Of a stretch of DNA of 36,854 bases, positions 24,987-34,817 are shown in pieces (the first letter of the stretch is position 1; every line of letters starts with the position of its first letter). The notes under the pieces were generated by a model that ran no database searches, was not told the origin of the DNA, and was given only the letters and a program-made list of their open reading frames with translations. Source of the stretch: Bordetella parapertussis (lineage in GTDB: Bacteria > Pseudomonadota > Gammaproteobacteria > Burkholderiales > SG8-41); NCBI GenBank assembly GCA_945901405.1, contig CAMDLH010000047.1, positions 1 to 36,854 on the forward strand, in the 5' to 3' direction. The position numbers and the translations under genes are program-made.

Positions 24987-27794
24987 GTGTTTCACCTTAA
25001 AAGCATCGAGCTCGTGCATTGGGATTACTGGCAGCGCTTTCGCCAGACCATCGACGCCAACATCGTCGCCATCGTCGGCCCCAACGGTTCGGGCAAGACC
25101 ACCTTGCTGGATGCGCTGCGCACTTTGTTCGCGCTGCAATGCGCGGGCAAGCGCGACTACAAGCGCTATGTGCGTCACTCCGGCGAGTCTTTTGCGTGGC
25201 TGCGCGCGGTGGTGGACAACCGGCGCATCGGCAGGGCGAGTAATCCGTTTTGGCCCTTAAATGACGACGAAGTCACGTTGGTGTGCCGCATTCGCAAGCA
25301 GGGCGGCGACTGGCAGCGCCAGTACTTGATCGCGCCGGGCGACGCGCCAATTGATGAAGCGATGGAACGCTCGCCCGATTGGCTCGGCGTGCGCGATTAC
25401 GAGCGGCGCCTGGCGGGCGGCGGGCTCTCCGCGGCGATCGCGCAGGTGCTGTCGCTCGAGCAGGGCGAGACCGACCGTCTGTGCGAATACACGCCCAAGG
25501 CGCTGCTCGATCTGGTGTTTCATGTGTTCGGCGACAAGCGCGTGCTCGACGATTACACGCAGGCGCGCGCCGATCAGCGCGATGGCGAAGCCGAGCTCGA
25601 TAAACTCGACGGCGACCTTGCGCGCACGATCAACGAACATGAGGCGTTCATCCAGCGCGCCAACCGCTATCACGAATGGCGCGGCCTGAAAGACGAGGAA
25701 ACGCTGCTCGAAGCCGAGATACGCCCGCGCGTCGAGATCGCCGAGTTGCGCCAGTCGATGCGCGGCGCCGAACACCGGCTCGAGGTTTTGCGGCGTCAGG
25801 CCGCCGATCACCAGATACAAATCGAGCATGAAGAGCGGCGGCTCGCGCGCAACGCCGACGCGCTGGCAGATGCCGCCACGCAGCAGAAAAACGCCTCCGC
25901 CGCGCGCGAGCACGCAACGCTCAAGCACAACGCGGCGCTGACGCGTGTCACCGAAACGCGCAGCATGCTGAACGAGCGCAACCGCCTGCGCGAACAGGCG
26001 CAGGCGGCGGGCAGGGATAGCGCGCAGGCCGCGTCACGGCTGGAGGTGAATCGCCCCAAGCTGGCGGACGTCAGGGCGCGCGCCGTTACACTGACCGAAC
26101 GCCATGCCGAATCCAGCGCGCGTCTCGCCGCCATGCGCGGTGGCAAGCCCGCGCTGGAGCATCACGTCGCGCAACTGCGCGGCGCATTGGATGAAGCGGG
26201 CATTCAACATCAAATGCTGACCGAGATCGTCGAAGTCACCGATGCCGGCTGGCAGGCGGCGGTCGAGGCCCTGTTGGCGCCCTATCGTCATCTGGCGCTG
26301 CTCAAACGCCCGCGCGACCGCGACGCCGCGTGGCGCATCGGCGAGCGTTTGCAGTACCGTAGCTTTGTCACGCCCGATCTCGAACCGCCGCCCGCGCCGA
26401 TGGCTGGAAGCATGCTTGAGATCACGCGATTCACCGGCGACGCGCCGGAGTGGCTGACCACATGGCTGAATCGCGTGCAACGCGTGGGGGATGCCGCCGC
26501 CGGCGCAAAGCTGGACGCGCGGCAGGACTGGATCACGCGCGCGGGCTACCACCGCGAGCGGCGCGGCGCGCGGCACAGCGGCGTGGCGGCGCGCGATTTT
26601 CGGTTTGGCGAAGCGGCGCGCCGCGCGCAACAGAAAGCGCTGGAAGATGAAATTCCGCAACTTGCCGCCGAACTCGAACAACTCGCCGCGGAAGAAAAAG
26701 CCCTACTCGCCGGCATCAGCCGCGATCAGGCGGTTGTGTCAGGGGTAAACGCCGCCGCGATGCTGGCGAGCCGCGCCGAGGAATTCGCCGCCGCCGAAAC
26801 GCGCCTGGTGACCGAACAAACAAGTGAACAGCAAGCCAACACCGCACAGCAAGCGGCGATGGAAGAAGAAGGACGATTGCGCGGCGAACAAGGCCGCCTG
26901 GGCGCGGAGCAGCGGCAGGTCGAGGCCGCATTGCAGCAGGCGCGCAGCGCGTTGACGGTGACGCAGCAGCAAATCCACGCGCAGGCCGACGAGCAGCAAA
27001 AACGCACCGAGCGCGAGGCGCACTTGCGCAGCGGCATGCCCGCCGCGTGGCTGGACGAGCAGGCGCTGGAAAAATTGCTCGCCGAACAAGTTTCGCTGCA
27101 AAACGTCACCGCGCGCATCACGCAGATTCAGCGCCAGCTCGAACAAGGGCAATGGGAAACCGACGTAACGGTGATCGCGCGCCGCGACAAGCTCGCCGAG
27201 GACGTGCGCGCCAAGCGCGAGCGCGTGGACGCCAGCCGCGGCCAGTGCGAGCGCGCGAAAAAAATCACCGAGGGCGCGCGCGGCGAATATCTCAACGTGC
27301 TGCGCGCCACGGTGCGCAACTACGGCAGGCATCTGAAGGAACTGGGGATGAAAGCCGGCATCGAGGTCGAGTGGGAGATGCCGCATCTCACCAACGACGA
27401 CACCGCGCTGGCGCAGGCCGGGTTGCATGTGAAATTCAATTTCGATCAGAAAGGCATGATCGGCATGAATGACGGCGAGGCCTCCGGCGGGCAGCAGGTG
27501 ATGAAGTCGCTGATACTGCTGATCGCGCTGACGATGGAGACCGACCGCCCCGGCGGCTTTGTGTTCATCGACGAGCCGTTCGCGCATCTCGATGTAATGA
27601 ACATCGACCGCGTGGCGGCGTTCCTGCGCGCGACGCAGGCGCAGTATCTGATCACCACGCCGAGCACGCATAACCTTAATGTGTTCAGCCCCGTGCAACT
27701 CACGCTGGTGACGCAAAAAAAACGTCCCGGTGAACGCTGGGCACCGCCGGTGGCGATGCTGCGCAGGGATGAAAGTGCGGCCAACACCGCCTGA
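24987..27794 (+). CDS. jetC: Wadjet component JetC (MksB-like SMC ATPase)
   Basis: This 935-residue SMC-type ATPase should extrude plasmid DNA loops. The N-terminal head has Walker A GPNGSGKT (31-38). Long heptad-rich coiled coils (about 200-390 and 545-780) flank a globular hinge-like part (about 390-520, LTEIVEVTDAGWQAAVEALL). The C-terminal head carries the ABC signature ASGGQQ (from about 832), and Walker B with D-loop FVFIDEPFAHLD (D862, E863). GTG 24987 is supported by GAGGAG 7 bases ahead and by the head sequence beginning at once. The length is shorter than most type I JetC proteins. It overlaps jetD. Confidence 0.92.
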   Translation: MFHLKSIELVHWDYWQRFRQTIDANIVAIVGPNGSGKTTLLDALRTLFALQCAGKRDYKRYVRHSGESFAWLRAVVDNRRIGRASNPFWPLNDDEVTLVCRIRKQGGDWQRQYLIAPGDAPIDEAMERSPDWLGVRDYERRLAGGGLSAAIAQVLSLEQGETDRLCEYTPKALLDLVFHVFGDKRVLDDYTQARADQRDGEAELDKLDGDLARTINEHEAFIQRANRYHEWRGLKDEETLLEAEIRPRVEIAELRQSMRGAEHRLEVLRRQAADHQIQIEHEERRLARNADALADAATQQKNASAAREHATLKHNAALTRVTETRSMLNERNRLREQAQAAGRDSAQAASRLEVNRPKLADVRARAVTLTERHAESSARLAAMRGGKPALEHHVAQLRGALDEAGIQHQMLTEIVEVTDAGWQAAVEALLAPYRHLALLKRPRDRDAAWRIGERLQYRSFVTPDLEPPPAPMAGSMLEITRFTGDAPEWLTTWLNRVQRVGDAAAGAKLDARQDWITRAGYHRERRGARHSGVAARDFRFGEAARRAQQKALEDEIPQLAAELEQLAAEEKALLAGISRDQAVVSGVNAAAMLASRAEEFAAAETRLVTEQTSEQQANTAQQAAMEEEGRLRGEQGRLGAEQRQVEAALQQARSALTVTQQQIHAQADEQQKRTEREAHLRSGMPAAWLDEQALEKLLAEQVSLQNVTARITQIQRQLEQGQWETDVTVIARRDKLAEDVRAKRERVDASRGQCERAKKITEGARGEYLNVLRATVRNYGRHLKELGMKAGIEVEWEMPHLTNDDTALAQAGLHVKFNFDQKGMIGMNDGEASGGQQVMKSLILLIALTMETDRPGGFVFIDEPFAHLDVMNIDRVAAFLRATQAQYLITTPSTHNLNVFSPVQLTLVTQKKRPGERWAPPVAMLRRDESAANTA

Positions 27795-28995
27795 GGGCTG
27801 GCACGCGCCGGGTGCTGATGGCATCAGCGTGCGCGCGCTGGATGTCGGCGCGAAAACCACCTTGCGCGGACGGCGCTTGCGGCGCGCGTTGCACGCCAAC
27901 GCTGGCGTGATCGCCGCGTGGCCCGCCGCGTGGCGCGATCTCCTGTTGCAATGGCTGGATGGCGCCGCCAGGCGCCGCTGGAGCACGTTAATCAGTCAAG
28001 CCGGCAATTCGGGTTATGACGTGGCGCACGAATTGATAGACGCGTTGCTGCGCGCGGGCCTTGTCGAAACCGACGAATCGCGCGAGCGCGGACAATGGAA
28101 AATTCAGCACGTAACATTCATCGAACGCGCCGCCTTACGAAGCGCATTGGGCTTGCCCGACAGCGATGCCTTGCGCGCGCAGCTCGCGCAAGAAATTGCA
28201 GCGCCCCCGCACGATGCGCGCCTCATGCCGCCGTGGATGGAACTCGCGGATTATCCGCCGGCGCGCGGGCTCGAACGCGTGGGGCTGCTGCGCAAGCTAG
28301 ACGCCTGGATCGCGGAAAATCGCTTTGGCACGCGGCGCGACTTTGCCCTGTTCGCGCGCGGCACGACCAAGGCCGTCACCAGCGCCGAATGGAAGTGGCT
28401 GGAAACATTGCCGGATTTCACCACATTCGGCGTCGAGCGGCACACGCCCGCGTTGTGGCTGCGCGCGCCGCTGACGCTGCGTTTCGGCGGCAAGACCATC
28501 GATCTAGCGGCAGCACCCGACATGATCGGCATTTCACCCGCGACGCTGGAGTTGCTCGACGGCGTGGACGGCGAAATCGCTTGCTGGCGCATCATCGAAA
28601 ATCGCACCAGCTTCGAGCGCGCGGCGCGCGAACACGGCGGCACCGACGGCGTGATCTGGCTGCCGGGCTTTGCGCCGGGCTGGTGGAAAACCTGCGTGAC
28701 GCAAATACTGCAATTCAAACCCGCGCCCGCGCACATCGCGTGCGACCCCGACCCCGCCGGCATCAACATCGCTCTCGACGCGGGCGCGCTGTGGCAGGCG
28801 TGCGGCCTGGCGTGGTCGCCGTGGAAAATGAGCGTGCATGAACTCACGCAACTCAATGCGCGCGCACCGCTGTCCAGCCATGATAAAGTCGTACTGGAGC
28901 AATTGATGGCGCGCGAACTGCCGGCGGACCTGCGTGAACTCGCACACTGGATGCAGGCGCGGGGAGAAAAAGGCGAGCAGGAAGGTTATTTGTAA
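27769..28995 (+). CDS. jetD: Wadjet component JetD (TOPRIM nuclease)
   Basis: This 408-residue protein should be the nuclease that cuts small circular DNA when the SMC motor stalls. The C-terminal TOPRIM domain shows the expected acidic residues: Glu277 in WRIIENRTSFE, and Asp326 and Asp328 in CDPDPAGI. The N-terminal part (about 40-250) resembles the winged-helix arm region of JetD-type proteins, with SQAGNSGYDVAHELIDALLRAGLVE. The start may be ATG 27769 (26-base overlap with jetC) or GTG 27730 (65-base overlap); I prefer ATG. The gene closes the operon, with lpdA 24 bases downstream. Finding the DPDPAG TOPRIM signature next to an SMC, kleisin and kite set makes Wadjet far more likely than chromosomal MksBEF. 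Confidence 0.88.
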   Translation: MKVRPTPPEGWHAPGADGISVRALDVGAKTTLRGRRLRRALHANAGVIAAWPAAWRDLLLQWLDGAARRRWSTLISQAGNSGYDVAHELIDALLRAGLVETDESRERGQWKIQHVTFIERAALRSALGLPDSDALRAQLAQEIAAPPHDARLMPPWMELADYPPARGLERVGLLRKLDAWIAENRFGTRRDFALFARGTTKAVTSAEWKWLETLPDFTTFGVERHTPALWLRAPLTLRFGGKTIDLAAAPDMIGISPATLELLDGVDGEIACWRIIENRTSFERAAREHGGTDGVIWLPGFAPGWWKTCVTQILQFKPAPAHIACDPDPAGINIALDAGALWQACGLAWSPWKMSVHELTQLNARAPLSSHDKVVLEQLMARELPADLRELAHWMQARGEKGEQEGYL

Positions 28996-28999
28996 CTAA

Positions 29000-29012
29000 T
29001 TGTTTTTATTGA
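29000..29012. repeat. AT-rich 13-mer, second copy of that at 246-258
   Basis: TTGTTTTTATTGA occurs here, between jetD and lpdA, and identically at 246-258 near the left edge. Shorter relatives with TTGTTTTTA or its complement lie after leuS, after proA, within lpdA (30041-30053) and before the IS remnant (35278-35290). The function is unknown. Confidence 0.4.
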
Positions 29013-29019
29013 GTTTTTG

Positions 29020-30756
29020 ATGCCAAAACTGATCGAAGTCAAAGTCCCCGCCATTGGCGACTTCAAGAATATTCCAGTGATCGAATTGCTGGTGAAACCG
29101 GGCGACGCGGTGCGGCTCGAAGATTCGCTGGTCACGCTCGAATCGGATAAAGCAACACTCGACGTGCCCGCGCCGGTTGCCGGCGTGGTGAAGGAACTCA
29201 AGGTCAAACTCGGCGACAAGGTGTCGGAAGGCTCGCTGATTCTGATGCTGGAAACAGAAGAGTCAGCCGCCGCGGAACCAGCGAAGCCTGCCGCTCCACC
29301 AACACCCACGCCTCACGCCTCACGCCCCACGTCTCACGCAAGTGCAGCCGACATCCAAACCGAAGTAGTAGTGCTCGGCGCAGGCCCCGGCGGTTACACC
29401 GCTGCATTCCGCGCCGCTGATCTGGGCAAAAAAGTGGTGCTGATCGAACGCTACCCGACGCTGGGCGGCGTGTGCTTGAACGTGGGTTGCATACCGTCGA
29501 AGGCGCTGCTGCACATCGCGAAAGTGATCACCGAGGCCGATGAAGCGAGTCACGCCGGTATCACGTTCGGCAAACCGAAAATCGAAATCGACAAGCTGCG
29601 CGCGTGGAAATCCGGCGTGGTGGGCAAACTCACCAAGGGTTTGTCCGCGCTGGCGAAGCAGCGCAAGGTGCAAGTCATCACCGGGCGCGGCGAGTTTGCC
29701 TCGCCCAACAGCATGCGCGTTGAAACCGCCGACGGCGTGAAGACGATTGCATTTGAACACTGCATCATCGCCGCAGGTTCATCGGTGGCGCGCATTCCCG
29801 GCTTTCCTTACGACGATCCGCGCATCGTTGATTCCACCGGCGCGCTGGAGTTGCGCGAGATTCCAAAGCGCCTGCTGGTGATCGGCGGCGGCATCATCGG
29901 TCTGGAAATGGCAACGGTCTACGACGCACTCGGCAGCAAGATCACCGTGGTGGAGTTGATGGATTCGTTGATTCCCGGTGTCGACCAGGATGCGGTGCGC
30001 CTGCTGCAAAAACGCATCGGCAAGCGATACGAAAAAATCCTTTTAAAAACAAAGGTTTACAAAATAGAAGCGTTGAAGGAAGGACTCAAGGTTACGTTTG
30101 ACGCCAATGGTACGCAGAGCACTGATACCTTCGACGCGGTGCTGATGTCGGTTGGCCGCCGCCCCAACGGGCGCGAAATCAAGGCCGATGCCGCGGGCGT
30201 CACGGTGAACGAGCGCGGCTTCATTCTCGTGGATAAACAAATGCGCACCAATGTCGCGAATATTTTCGCCATCGGCGATATCTGTGGCGAACCGATGCTC
30301 GCGCACAAGGCCACGCACGAAGCGAAGATCGCCGCCGAAGTCATCGCCGGCCACAAGGCATTTTTCGACGCTCGCACGATTCCTTCGGTGGCCTACACCG
30401 ATCCCGAAATCGCGTGGATGGGCCTCACTGAAACGCAAGCGAAAGCGCAAGGCATCGACTACGACAAGGCGGTGTTCCCGTGGGCGGCGAGCGGACGCGC
30501 GCTGTCAACCGGGCGCGACGACGGCATGACCAAGCTGCTGTTCGATAAAAAATCGCGGCGCGTGCTGGGCGCCACCATCGTCGGAGTGAACGCGGGTGAG
30601 TTGATCGCCGAGGCCGTGCTTGCACTGGAAATGGGTGCCGATGCGGCCGATCTGTGTCTGACGATACACCCGCATCCGACGTTGTCGGAGACGGTGGCAT
30701 TCGCGGCGGAGATCGCGGAAGGCTCGATCACCGATTTGTACATGCCCAAAAAGTAA
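29020..30756 (+). CDS. lpdA: Dihydrolipoyl dehydrogenase (E3) with N-terminal lipoyl domain
   Basis: This FAD enzyme reoxidises the dihydrolipoyl groups of 2-oxoacid dehydrogenase complexes. The N-terminal 80 residues form a lipoyl domain, with the lipoylated Lys in [12 protein letters not shown] Pro/Ala/Ser/His linker (about 85-110) follows, then the flavoprotein: GAGPGGY (FAD), redox disulfide [18 protein letters not shown]-binding [17 protein letters not shown], and the active-site His in [10 protein letters not shown]. The lipoyl-E3 fusion is typical of pyruvate dehydrogenase operons in betaproteobacteria, but aceE and aceF are not next to it here. ATG 29020 lacks a Shine-Dalgarno sequence. 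The linker DNA consists of 7-base tandem repeats. Confidence 0.95.
   Translation: MPKLIEVKVPAIGDFKNIPVIELLVKPGDAVRLEDSLVTLESDKATLDVPAPVAGVVKELKVKLGDKVSEGSLILMLETEESAAAEPAKPAAPPTPTPHASRPTSHASAADIQTEVVVLGAGPGGYTAAFRAADLGKKVVLIERYPTLGGVCLNVGCIPSKALLHIAKVITEADEASHAGITFGKPKIEIDKLRAWKSGVVGKLTKGLSALAKQRKVQVITGRGEFASPNSMRVETADGVKTIAFEHCIIAAGSSVARIPGFPYDDPRIVDSTGALELREIPKRLLVIGGGIIGLEMATVYDALGSKITVVELMDSLIPGVDQDAVRLLQKRIGKRYEKILLKTKVYKIEALKEGLKVTFDANGTQSTDTFDAVLMSVGRRPNGREIKADAAGVTVNERGFILVDKQMRTNVANIFAIGDICGEPMLAHKATHEAKIAAEVIAGHKAFFDARTIPSVAYTDPEIAWMGLTETQAKAQGIDYDKAVFPWAASGRALSTGRDDGMTKLLFDKKSRRVLGATIVGVNAGELIAEAVLALEMGADAADLCLTIHPHPTLSETVAFAAEIAEGSITDLYMPKK
29304..29338 (+). repeat. Heptanucleotide tandem repeat inside lpdA linker
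   Basis: Five adjacent 7-base units (ACCCACG, CCTCACG, CCTCACG, CCCCACG, TCTCACG) encode the flexible linker between the lipoyl and E3 domains. Seven is not a multiple of three, so gain or loss of one unit would shift the reading frame of lpdA. Confidence 0.7.
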
Positions 30757-30800
30757 TCCGTTCATATTCACGGGAAGCCGCGGAAGATTTTGCGCAGGGA

Positions 30801-30826
30801 TTGAATCCTGATTCAGCCTGTATAAT
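30801..30826 (+). promoter_or_regulatory. Candidate promoter for the hybrid kinase operon
   Basis: TATAAT at 30821-30826 lies 55 bases before the preferred kinase start GTG 30882, in the 125-base gap after lpdA. TTGAAT at 30801-30806 is a possible -35 box, but the spacer is only 14 bases. The -10 box is convincing and the -35 is not. Confidence 0.45.
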
Positions 30827-30881
30827 TTGCACTCTGCCCGAACTTGGCGCGATAAAAGTTGCTCCACTTCAAAATAGCGCC

Positions 30882-33005
30882 GTGAGCGTCACACCCCATC
30901 CGATCAACGAACGCCAGTCGCTACGCATCAAGCGGTTTCTGATTGCGACGGCTTCGTACGGCCTTGCCGTGGCCCTGGTGGGCTTGGGCGCATGGATGGG
31001 CCTGTGGGCGTTTGACGTTTTCGTCACGTTCACCATCATCGCGGCCGCACTCAACGCCCTGCTCTTCGGCGTCTTCATCACCGGGCTGAATCTTAAGTTC
31101 GCCGATCCGAGCCTGACCGAGTTGCAGATACTCGCCGGTATCGGCGCACTTTTGTTCATCGCGTATCACGCGGGGCCGGCGCGCGGCATCGTGCTGTTAT
31201 GGGTGCTGCTGATTTTCATGTTTGGCGTGTTTCGCCTGAAAACCGTGCAACTGTGGCGGCTCGCCGGCCTGACTTGGGCCGGCTACGGCGCCCTGGTCGT
31301 GCTGGATCACTATTTTCATCCCGGCGCGACCGATCCGAGTCTTGAGGCGTTTCAGTGGCTGGTGCTGGGCGGCGTGCTGGCGTGGTTTACCTTCATGGGC
31401 GGCTACGTCAGCGCCATGCGCTCGCGCATGCGCCGCGGCGAGGCGCTCTACCGCACGATGTGGGAGACCGCCAGCGACGCCGCCATCATCGTCGACACGC
31501 TGGGCCGCATCGAATACGCAAACCCGGCGGTGAGCAGGGTGTTCGGACGCTCTGCGGCAGACTTGACCGGCGCGGACGTGCTGCCGCTGCTCGCGCCACG
31601 CATGCTCCAAGGCCGCGGCGAAACCTTTCAGCGGTTTCTCGATACCTGCGAGAAGAAAGACGGCAACTTGAGCGGCATCGAAATGCACTTCGTGCACGCG
31701 GATGGCCGCGAATTCCCCGCTGAAATCTCCGCCGCCGAAATGCAAATAGAAGACCGCAAGGCGTTTCTGGTTTTCGTTCACGACATCACGGCGCGCAAAC
31801 AACAACAACAAGCGCTGGTCGCCGCGCGCACCGCCGCCGAGGCGTCGAGCCGGGCGAAATCGCAGTTTCTCGCCAACATGAGCCACGAGATACGCACGCC
31901 GATGAACGGCATCATCGGCATGACGGAGATTTTGCTCACCGAGCCGCTGAAGGAGCGTGAACGCGAGTACGTTGAAATCATTCATCGCTCGGGCCTGTCG
32001 CTGCTTGGCGTGTTGAACGACGTGCTAGACTTTTCGCGCGTCGAATCCGGCCAGCTTGTGATCGAGCGCACGGTGTTCGATCTGCCGCGGGTCATACACG
32101 ATGTCGTCAAGCTTTTCGATGCCGGGGCTAACGAGAAAAAACTCACGCTCTCGGCGGACATCGCACCCGATTTGCCGCACTACGTGACGGGGGACGCCGC
32201 GCGGCTCCGCCAAGTGCTCACCAACCTGGTGGCCAACGCGGTGAAGTTCACCAACGAGGGCGAGGTCGAAATCATCGTCAATACCGAAGCAGTGCAAGAC
32301 GTGCAATGCATACGCTTCGAGGTGCGCGACACCGGCATCGGCATCGCGCCGGAGTTGCAGGAGCGGATTTTCGAGGCGTTCGCGCAGGCCGACGGCTCGA
32401 TGACGCGCCCCTACGGCGGCGCGGGGCTGGGGCTCACCATCGTGCGTGGACTGGTGTCATTGATGGGCGGCACAATTGGCTTGAAGAGCACGCCCGGCCG
32501 CGGTGCGCGCTTCTGGTTCTTGCTGCCCCTGCCGCCTTCGGCGGCAGGGGCCGCTGTCGGTGACGCGCCGGCGGCGGCGCCCGGCTACGCCGGCAAAAAA
32601 ATCCTGCTGGTGGAAGACGACCCGATCAACGCGCGCATCGCCGGCGTGTTACTCGCCAATCGCGGCTTGCAGGTCACTCATGCCGCCGACGGCGAAAAAG
32701 CCGTGACGGCGTTTCGTGCCTCGCCCTTCGACCTGGTGATCATGGATTGCCAGATGCCGCTGATGGACGGTTTCGAGGCCACGCGCATCATCCGCGCGGT
32801 GGAAGAAGGACGCAAGGCGGCGCGCACGCCGATCGCGGCGTTGACCGCGCATGCATTCGCCGGCTATCGCGAGGAGTGCCTCGCCGCCGGCATGGACGAC
32901 TACATCACCAAACCAATCCGGGTGCCGGACTTCGATGCCATGCTTGCGCGCTGGCTCACCGGCGCCGCCCCGCAAGAAACACAGCCAGATAGCCAAACAC
33001 AATGA
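30882..33005 (+). CDS. Membrane hybrid sensor histidine kinase with PAS and receiver domains
   Basis: From GTG 30882 the protein has 707 residues. The order is: about six membrane helices (20-180), a PAS domain (about 190-310, [23 protein letters not shown]), and HisKA with phosphorylated His335 in [11 protein letters not shown]. The HATPase domain (N box [12 protein letters not shown]1 DTGIGI, G2 GGAGLGLTI) and a C-terminal receiver with phosphoacceptor Asp622 in [12 protein letters not shown] follow. The frame is open upstream to 30654, inside lpdA, but that part has no domain, while the TATAAT at 30821 and the membrane region favour GTG 30882. Sensor kinases lie beside pyruvate dehydrogenase genes in some betaproteobacteria. 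The stop overlaps the next CoA-transferase start in ATGA. Confidence 0.9.
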   Translation: MSVTPHPINERQSLRIKRFLIATASYGLAVALVGLGAWMGLWAFDVFVTFTIIAAALNALLFGVFITGLNLKFADPSLTELQILAGIGALLFIAYHAGPARGIVLLWVLLIFMFGVFRLKTVQLWRLAGLTWAGYGALVVLDHYFHPGATDPSLEAFQWLVLGGVLAWFTFMGGYVSAMRSRMRRGEALYRTMWETASDAAIIVDTLGRIEYANPAVSRVFGRSAADLTGADVLPLLAPRMLQGRGETFQRFLDTCEKKDGNLSGIEMHFVHADGREFPAEISAAEMQIEDRKAFLVFVHDITARKQQQQALVAARTAAEASSRAKSQFLANMSHEIRTPMNGIIGMTEILLTEPLKEREREYVEIIHRSGLSLLGVLNDVLDFSRVESGQLVIERTVFDLPRVIHDVVKLFDAGANEKKLTLSADIAPDLPHYVTGDAARLRQVLTNLVANAVKFTNEGEVEIIVNTEAVQDVQCIRFEVRDTGIGIAPELQERIFEAFAQADGSMTRPYGGAGLGLTIVRGLVSLMGGTIGLKSTPGRGARFWFLLPLPPSAAGAAVGDAPAAAPGYAGKKILLVEDDPINARIAGVLLANRGLQVTHAADGEKAVTAFRASPFDLVIMDCQMPLMDGFEATRIIRAVEEGRKAARTPIAALTAHAFAGYREECLAAGMDDYITKPIRVPDFDAMLARWLTGAAPQETQPDSQTQ

Positions 33006-34201
33006 AACTACCGCTCGAAGGTGTAAACGTACTCGATCTCACCCACGCGCTCGCCGGGCCGTATTGCTCGACCATGCTCGCCGACTACGGTGCGAACGTG
33101 ATCAAGCTCGAAGCCTTTGGCGCGGGCGACATTGCACGCAGTTGGGGCGCGCCGCTGCCCGGCGGCGAGACCGCCTACTTCGCCGCACTTCACCGCAACA
33201 AGAAAGGCATTGAACTCAATCTCAAGCACGCGCGCGGCAAGGATATCTACTTTGAGTTCGTCAAACGCTGTGACATCGTGCTGGAAAATTTCCGTGTCGG
33301 CACATTAAAGAAGCTGGGCCTCGATTATGAGAAGGCCAAAGCGGTCAATCAGGGCATCATCTATTGCTCGATTTCCGGCTTCGGTCAGACCGGCCCCTAC
33401 AAGGACCGCGCGGCGCTCGATCTGATCTTGCAGGCGGAGTCGGGCATGATCAGCGTCACCGGCCCCGTGGGCGGGCCCAATGTGCGATGCGGCGTGTCGA
33501 TCGCCGATCTCACCGCCGGCATGAACGCCGCATTCGGCGTGATGGCCGCGCTGCGCGTGAAGGAAAAAACCGGCAAGGGCCAGACCGTCGATGTCTCGAT
33601 GATGGAGGGGCAGATGTCGCTGCTTAACACCATGATCGGCAACTATCTGGCCGACGGCAACGTGCCGCAATCCCTGGGCACCGCCTACAACGCGCTGTTG
33701 CCGTATCAGACCTTTCGCACCAAGACCGTTGATCTGGCGCTGGCGGTGGGCAGCGAAAAGCTGTGGAAAGTCTTCTGCCCCGTGATGGGCCGCCCCGAGT
33801 GGGCGGACGATCCGCGCTACAAGACCAACCCGCTTCGGCGCAAGAACCGCGATACGCTACTTCCAGCGCTGCAGGAGATTTTTCTCACGCGCACCTACGA
33901 CGAGTGGGCCGAGCTGCTGGTCAGCAGCGGCATCCCCGTCGGCGCCATCAACAACCTCGCGCAAGTGTGCGAGCATCCGCAAGTCAAGGCGCGCGGTTCG
34001 CTGATCGACATCGATCACCCGAAAATCGGCAAGACCAAAATCGTCGGCCCGGTGGCCAAATTGTCGGAGACGCCGGCGACCATACGTTCAATGTCGCCCT
34101 CGCTCGGTGAACACACCGAGGAAGTGCTGCGCGATTTTCTCGAGATGGCGCCGGATGCGATCGCCGAACTGAAAACCCAGGGCGTGATCCGCGCTCGCTA
34201 A
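33002..34201 (+). CDS. CaiB/BaiF-type (class III) CoA-transferase
   Basis: This 399-residue enzyme has all landmarks of the formyl-CoA transferase family: LEGVNVLDLTHALAGPYCSTMLADYGANVIKLE, LNLKHARGK, VLENFRVGTLKKLGLDY, IIYCSISGFGQTGPYKDRAALD and catalytic Asp169 in SIADLTAGM. A C-terminal SPSLGEHTEEVLRDFL completes it. The Asp number equals that of the studied formyl-CoA transferase. Donor and acceptor acids are unknown. Its ATG overlaps the stop of the sensor kinase gene, an unusual coupling of signalling and metabolism. It is followed after 31 bases by a carboxymuconolactone-decarboxylase-like gene. Confidence 0.92.
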   Translation: MKLPLEGVNVLDLTHALAGPYCSTMLADYGANVIKLEAFGAGDIARSWGAPLPGGETAYFAALHRNKKGIELNLKHARGKDIYFEFVKRCDIVLENFRVGTLKKLGLDYEKAKAVNQGIIYCSISGFGQTGPYKDRAALDLILQAESGMISVTGPVGGPNVRCGVSIADLTAGMNAAFGVMAALRVKEKTGKGQTVDVSMMEGQMSLLNTMIGNYLADGNVPQSLGTAYNALLPYQTFRTKTVDLALAVGSEKLWKVFCPVMGRPEWADDPRYKTNPLRRKNRDTLLPALQEIFLTRTYDEWAELLVSSGIPVGAINNLAQVCEHPQVKARGSLIDIDHPKIGKTKIVGPVAKLSETPATIRSMSPSLGEHTEEVLRDFLEMAPDAIAELKTQGVIRAR

Positions 34202-34232
34202 TCCAAGCAGGAACCCATCATAGGAGCTTCGA

Positions 34233-34781
34233 ATGAGCCGTCTGCAACCCGTTGATCCCGCCGCCCTCACCACCGAAGGCCGCGCCGTTTACGACAAGAT
34301 CGCCAACTCGCCGCGCGGCGGCGTGCGCGGGCCGTTTCTGGCGCTGCTGCACGTACCGGAGATGTGCGACCGCCTGCAGAATCTGGGCGCGTATCTGCGC
34401 TACGACACGACGTTCGCGCCCAGGCTTTCCGAACTGGCGATCCTCATCGTCGCGCGCCGATTCGATTGCCAGTACGAATGGTTCGCGCACGAGCAGCACG
34501 CGCAAAAAGGCGGCTTGGCGCAGCCGGTGATCGAGGCGATCCGCGAGCGCCGCCGCCCGCAAAACATGCAGGCCGACGAGGCCGCTCTCTACGATTACGC
34601 CAACGAACTCACTACCAACAACAGCATCTCCGCGCCAAGCTACAGGCGCGCGCTCGATACATTCGGCACACGCGGCGTGGTGGAACTCGCGGGGATCATC
34701 GGCTACTACATGATGATGGCGATGACGCTGCTCGCGCACGACGTGCAGCCGCCGGCCGGCACGCCGCCGCAGTTCAAATAG
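34233..34781 (+). CDS. Carboxymuconolactone decarboxylase/AhpD-like protein
   Basis: This 182-residue all-helical protein has the fold core LSELAILIVARRFDCQYEWFAHEQHAQKGGL, in which helix and His residues match the CMD family. AhpD-type members use a CxxC pair; here only one Cys (FDCQYEW) is present, so peroxidase activity like that of AhpD is unlikely. Related single-Cys proteins are often found with CoA-transferases in Burkholderiales catabolic clusters. AGGAG 8 bases ahead supports ATG 34233. It lies between the CoA-transferase and the stand-alone receiver gene, probably in one operon. Confidence 0.85.
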   Translation: MSRLQPVDPAALTTEGRAVYDKIANSPRGGVRGPFLALLHVPEMCDRLQNLGAYLRYDTTFAPRLSELAILIVARRFDCQYEWFAHEQHAQKGGLAQPVIEAIRERRRPQNMQADEAALYDYANELTTNNSISAPSYRRALDTFGTRGVVELAGIIGYYMMMAMTLLAHDVQPPAGTPPQFK

Positions 34782-34817
34782 AATCCGATAGGAGCAAACG
34801 TCAGGGCACGAATAATT

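Noticed and set aside
26739..27986. Minus-strand frame of 415 codons opposite jetC
   Set aside because: It is a shadow of the SMC coiled coil and head; the plus-strand Walker motifs are decisive.
23034..28995. Chromosomal MksBEF or MukBEF condensin instead of Wadjet
   Set aside because: The fourth gene with the TOPRIM residues E277 and DPDPAG is the mark of JetD, and the SMC is much shorter than MukB.
29304..29338. CRISPR-like array in lpdA
   Set aside because: The units are only 7 bases with no spacers, and the run lies inside a coding linker.
30654..30881. N-terminal extension of the hybrid kinase to 30654
   Set aside because: It would overlap lpdA by about 100 bases, contains no domain, and the TATAAT at 30821 would lie within the gene; GTG 30882 leads directly into the membrane region.
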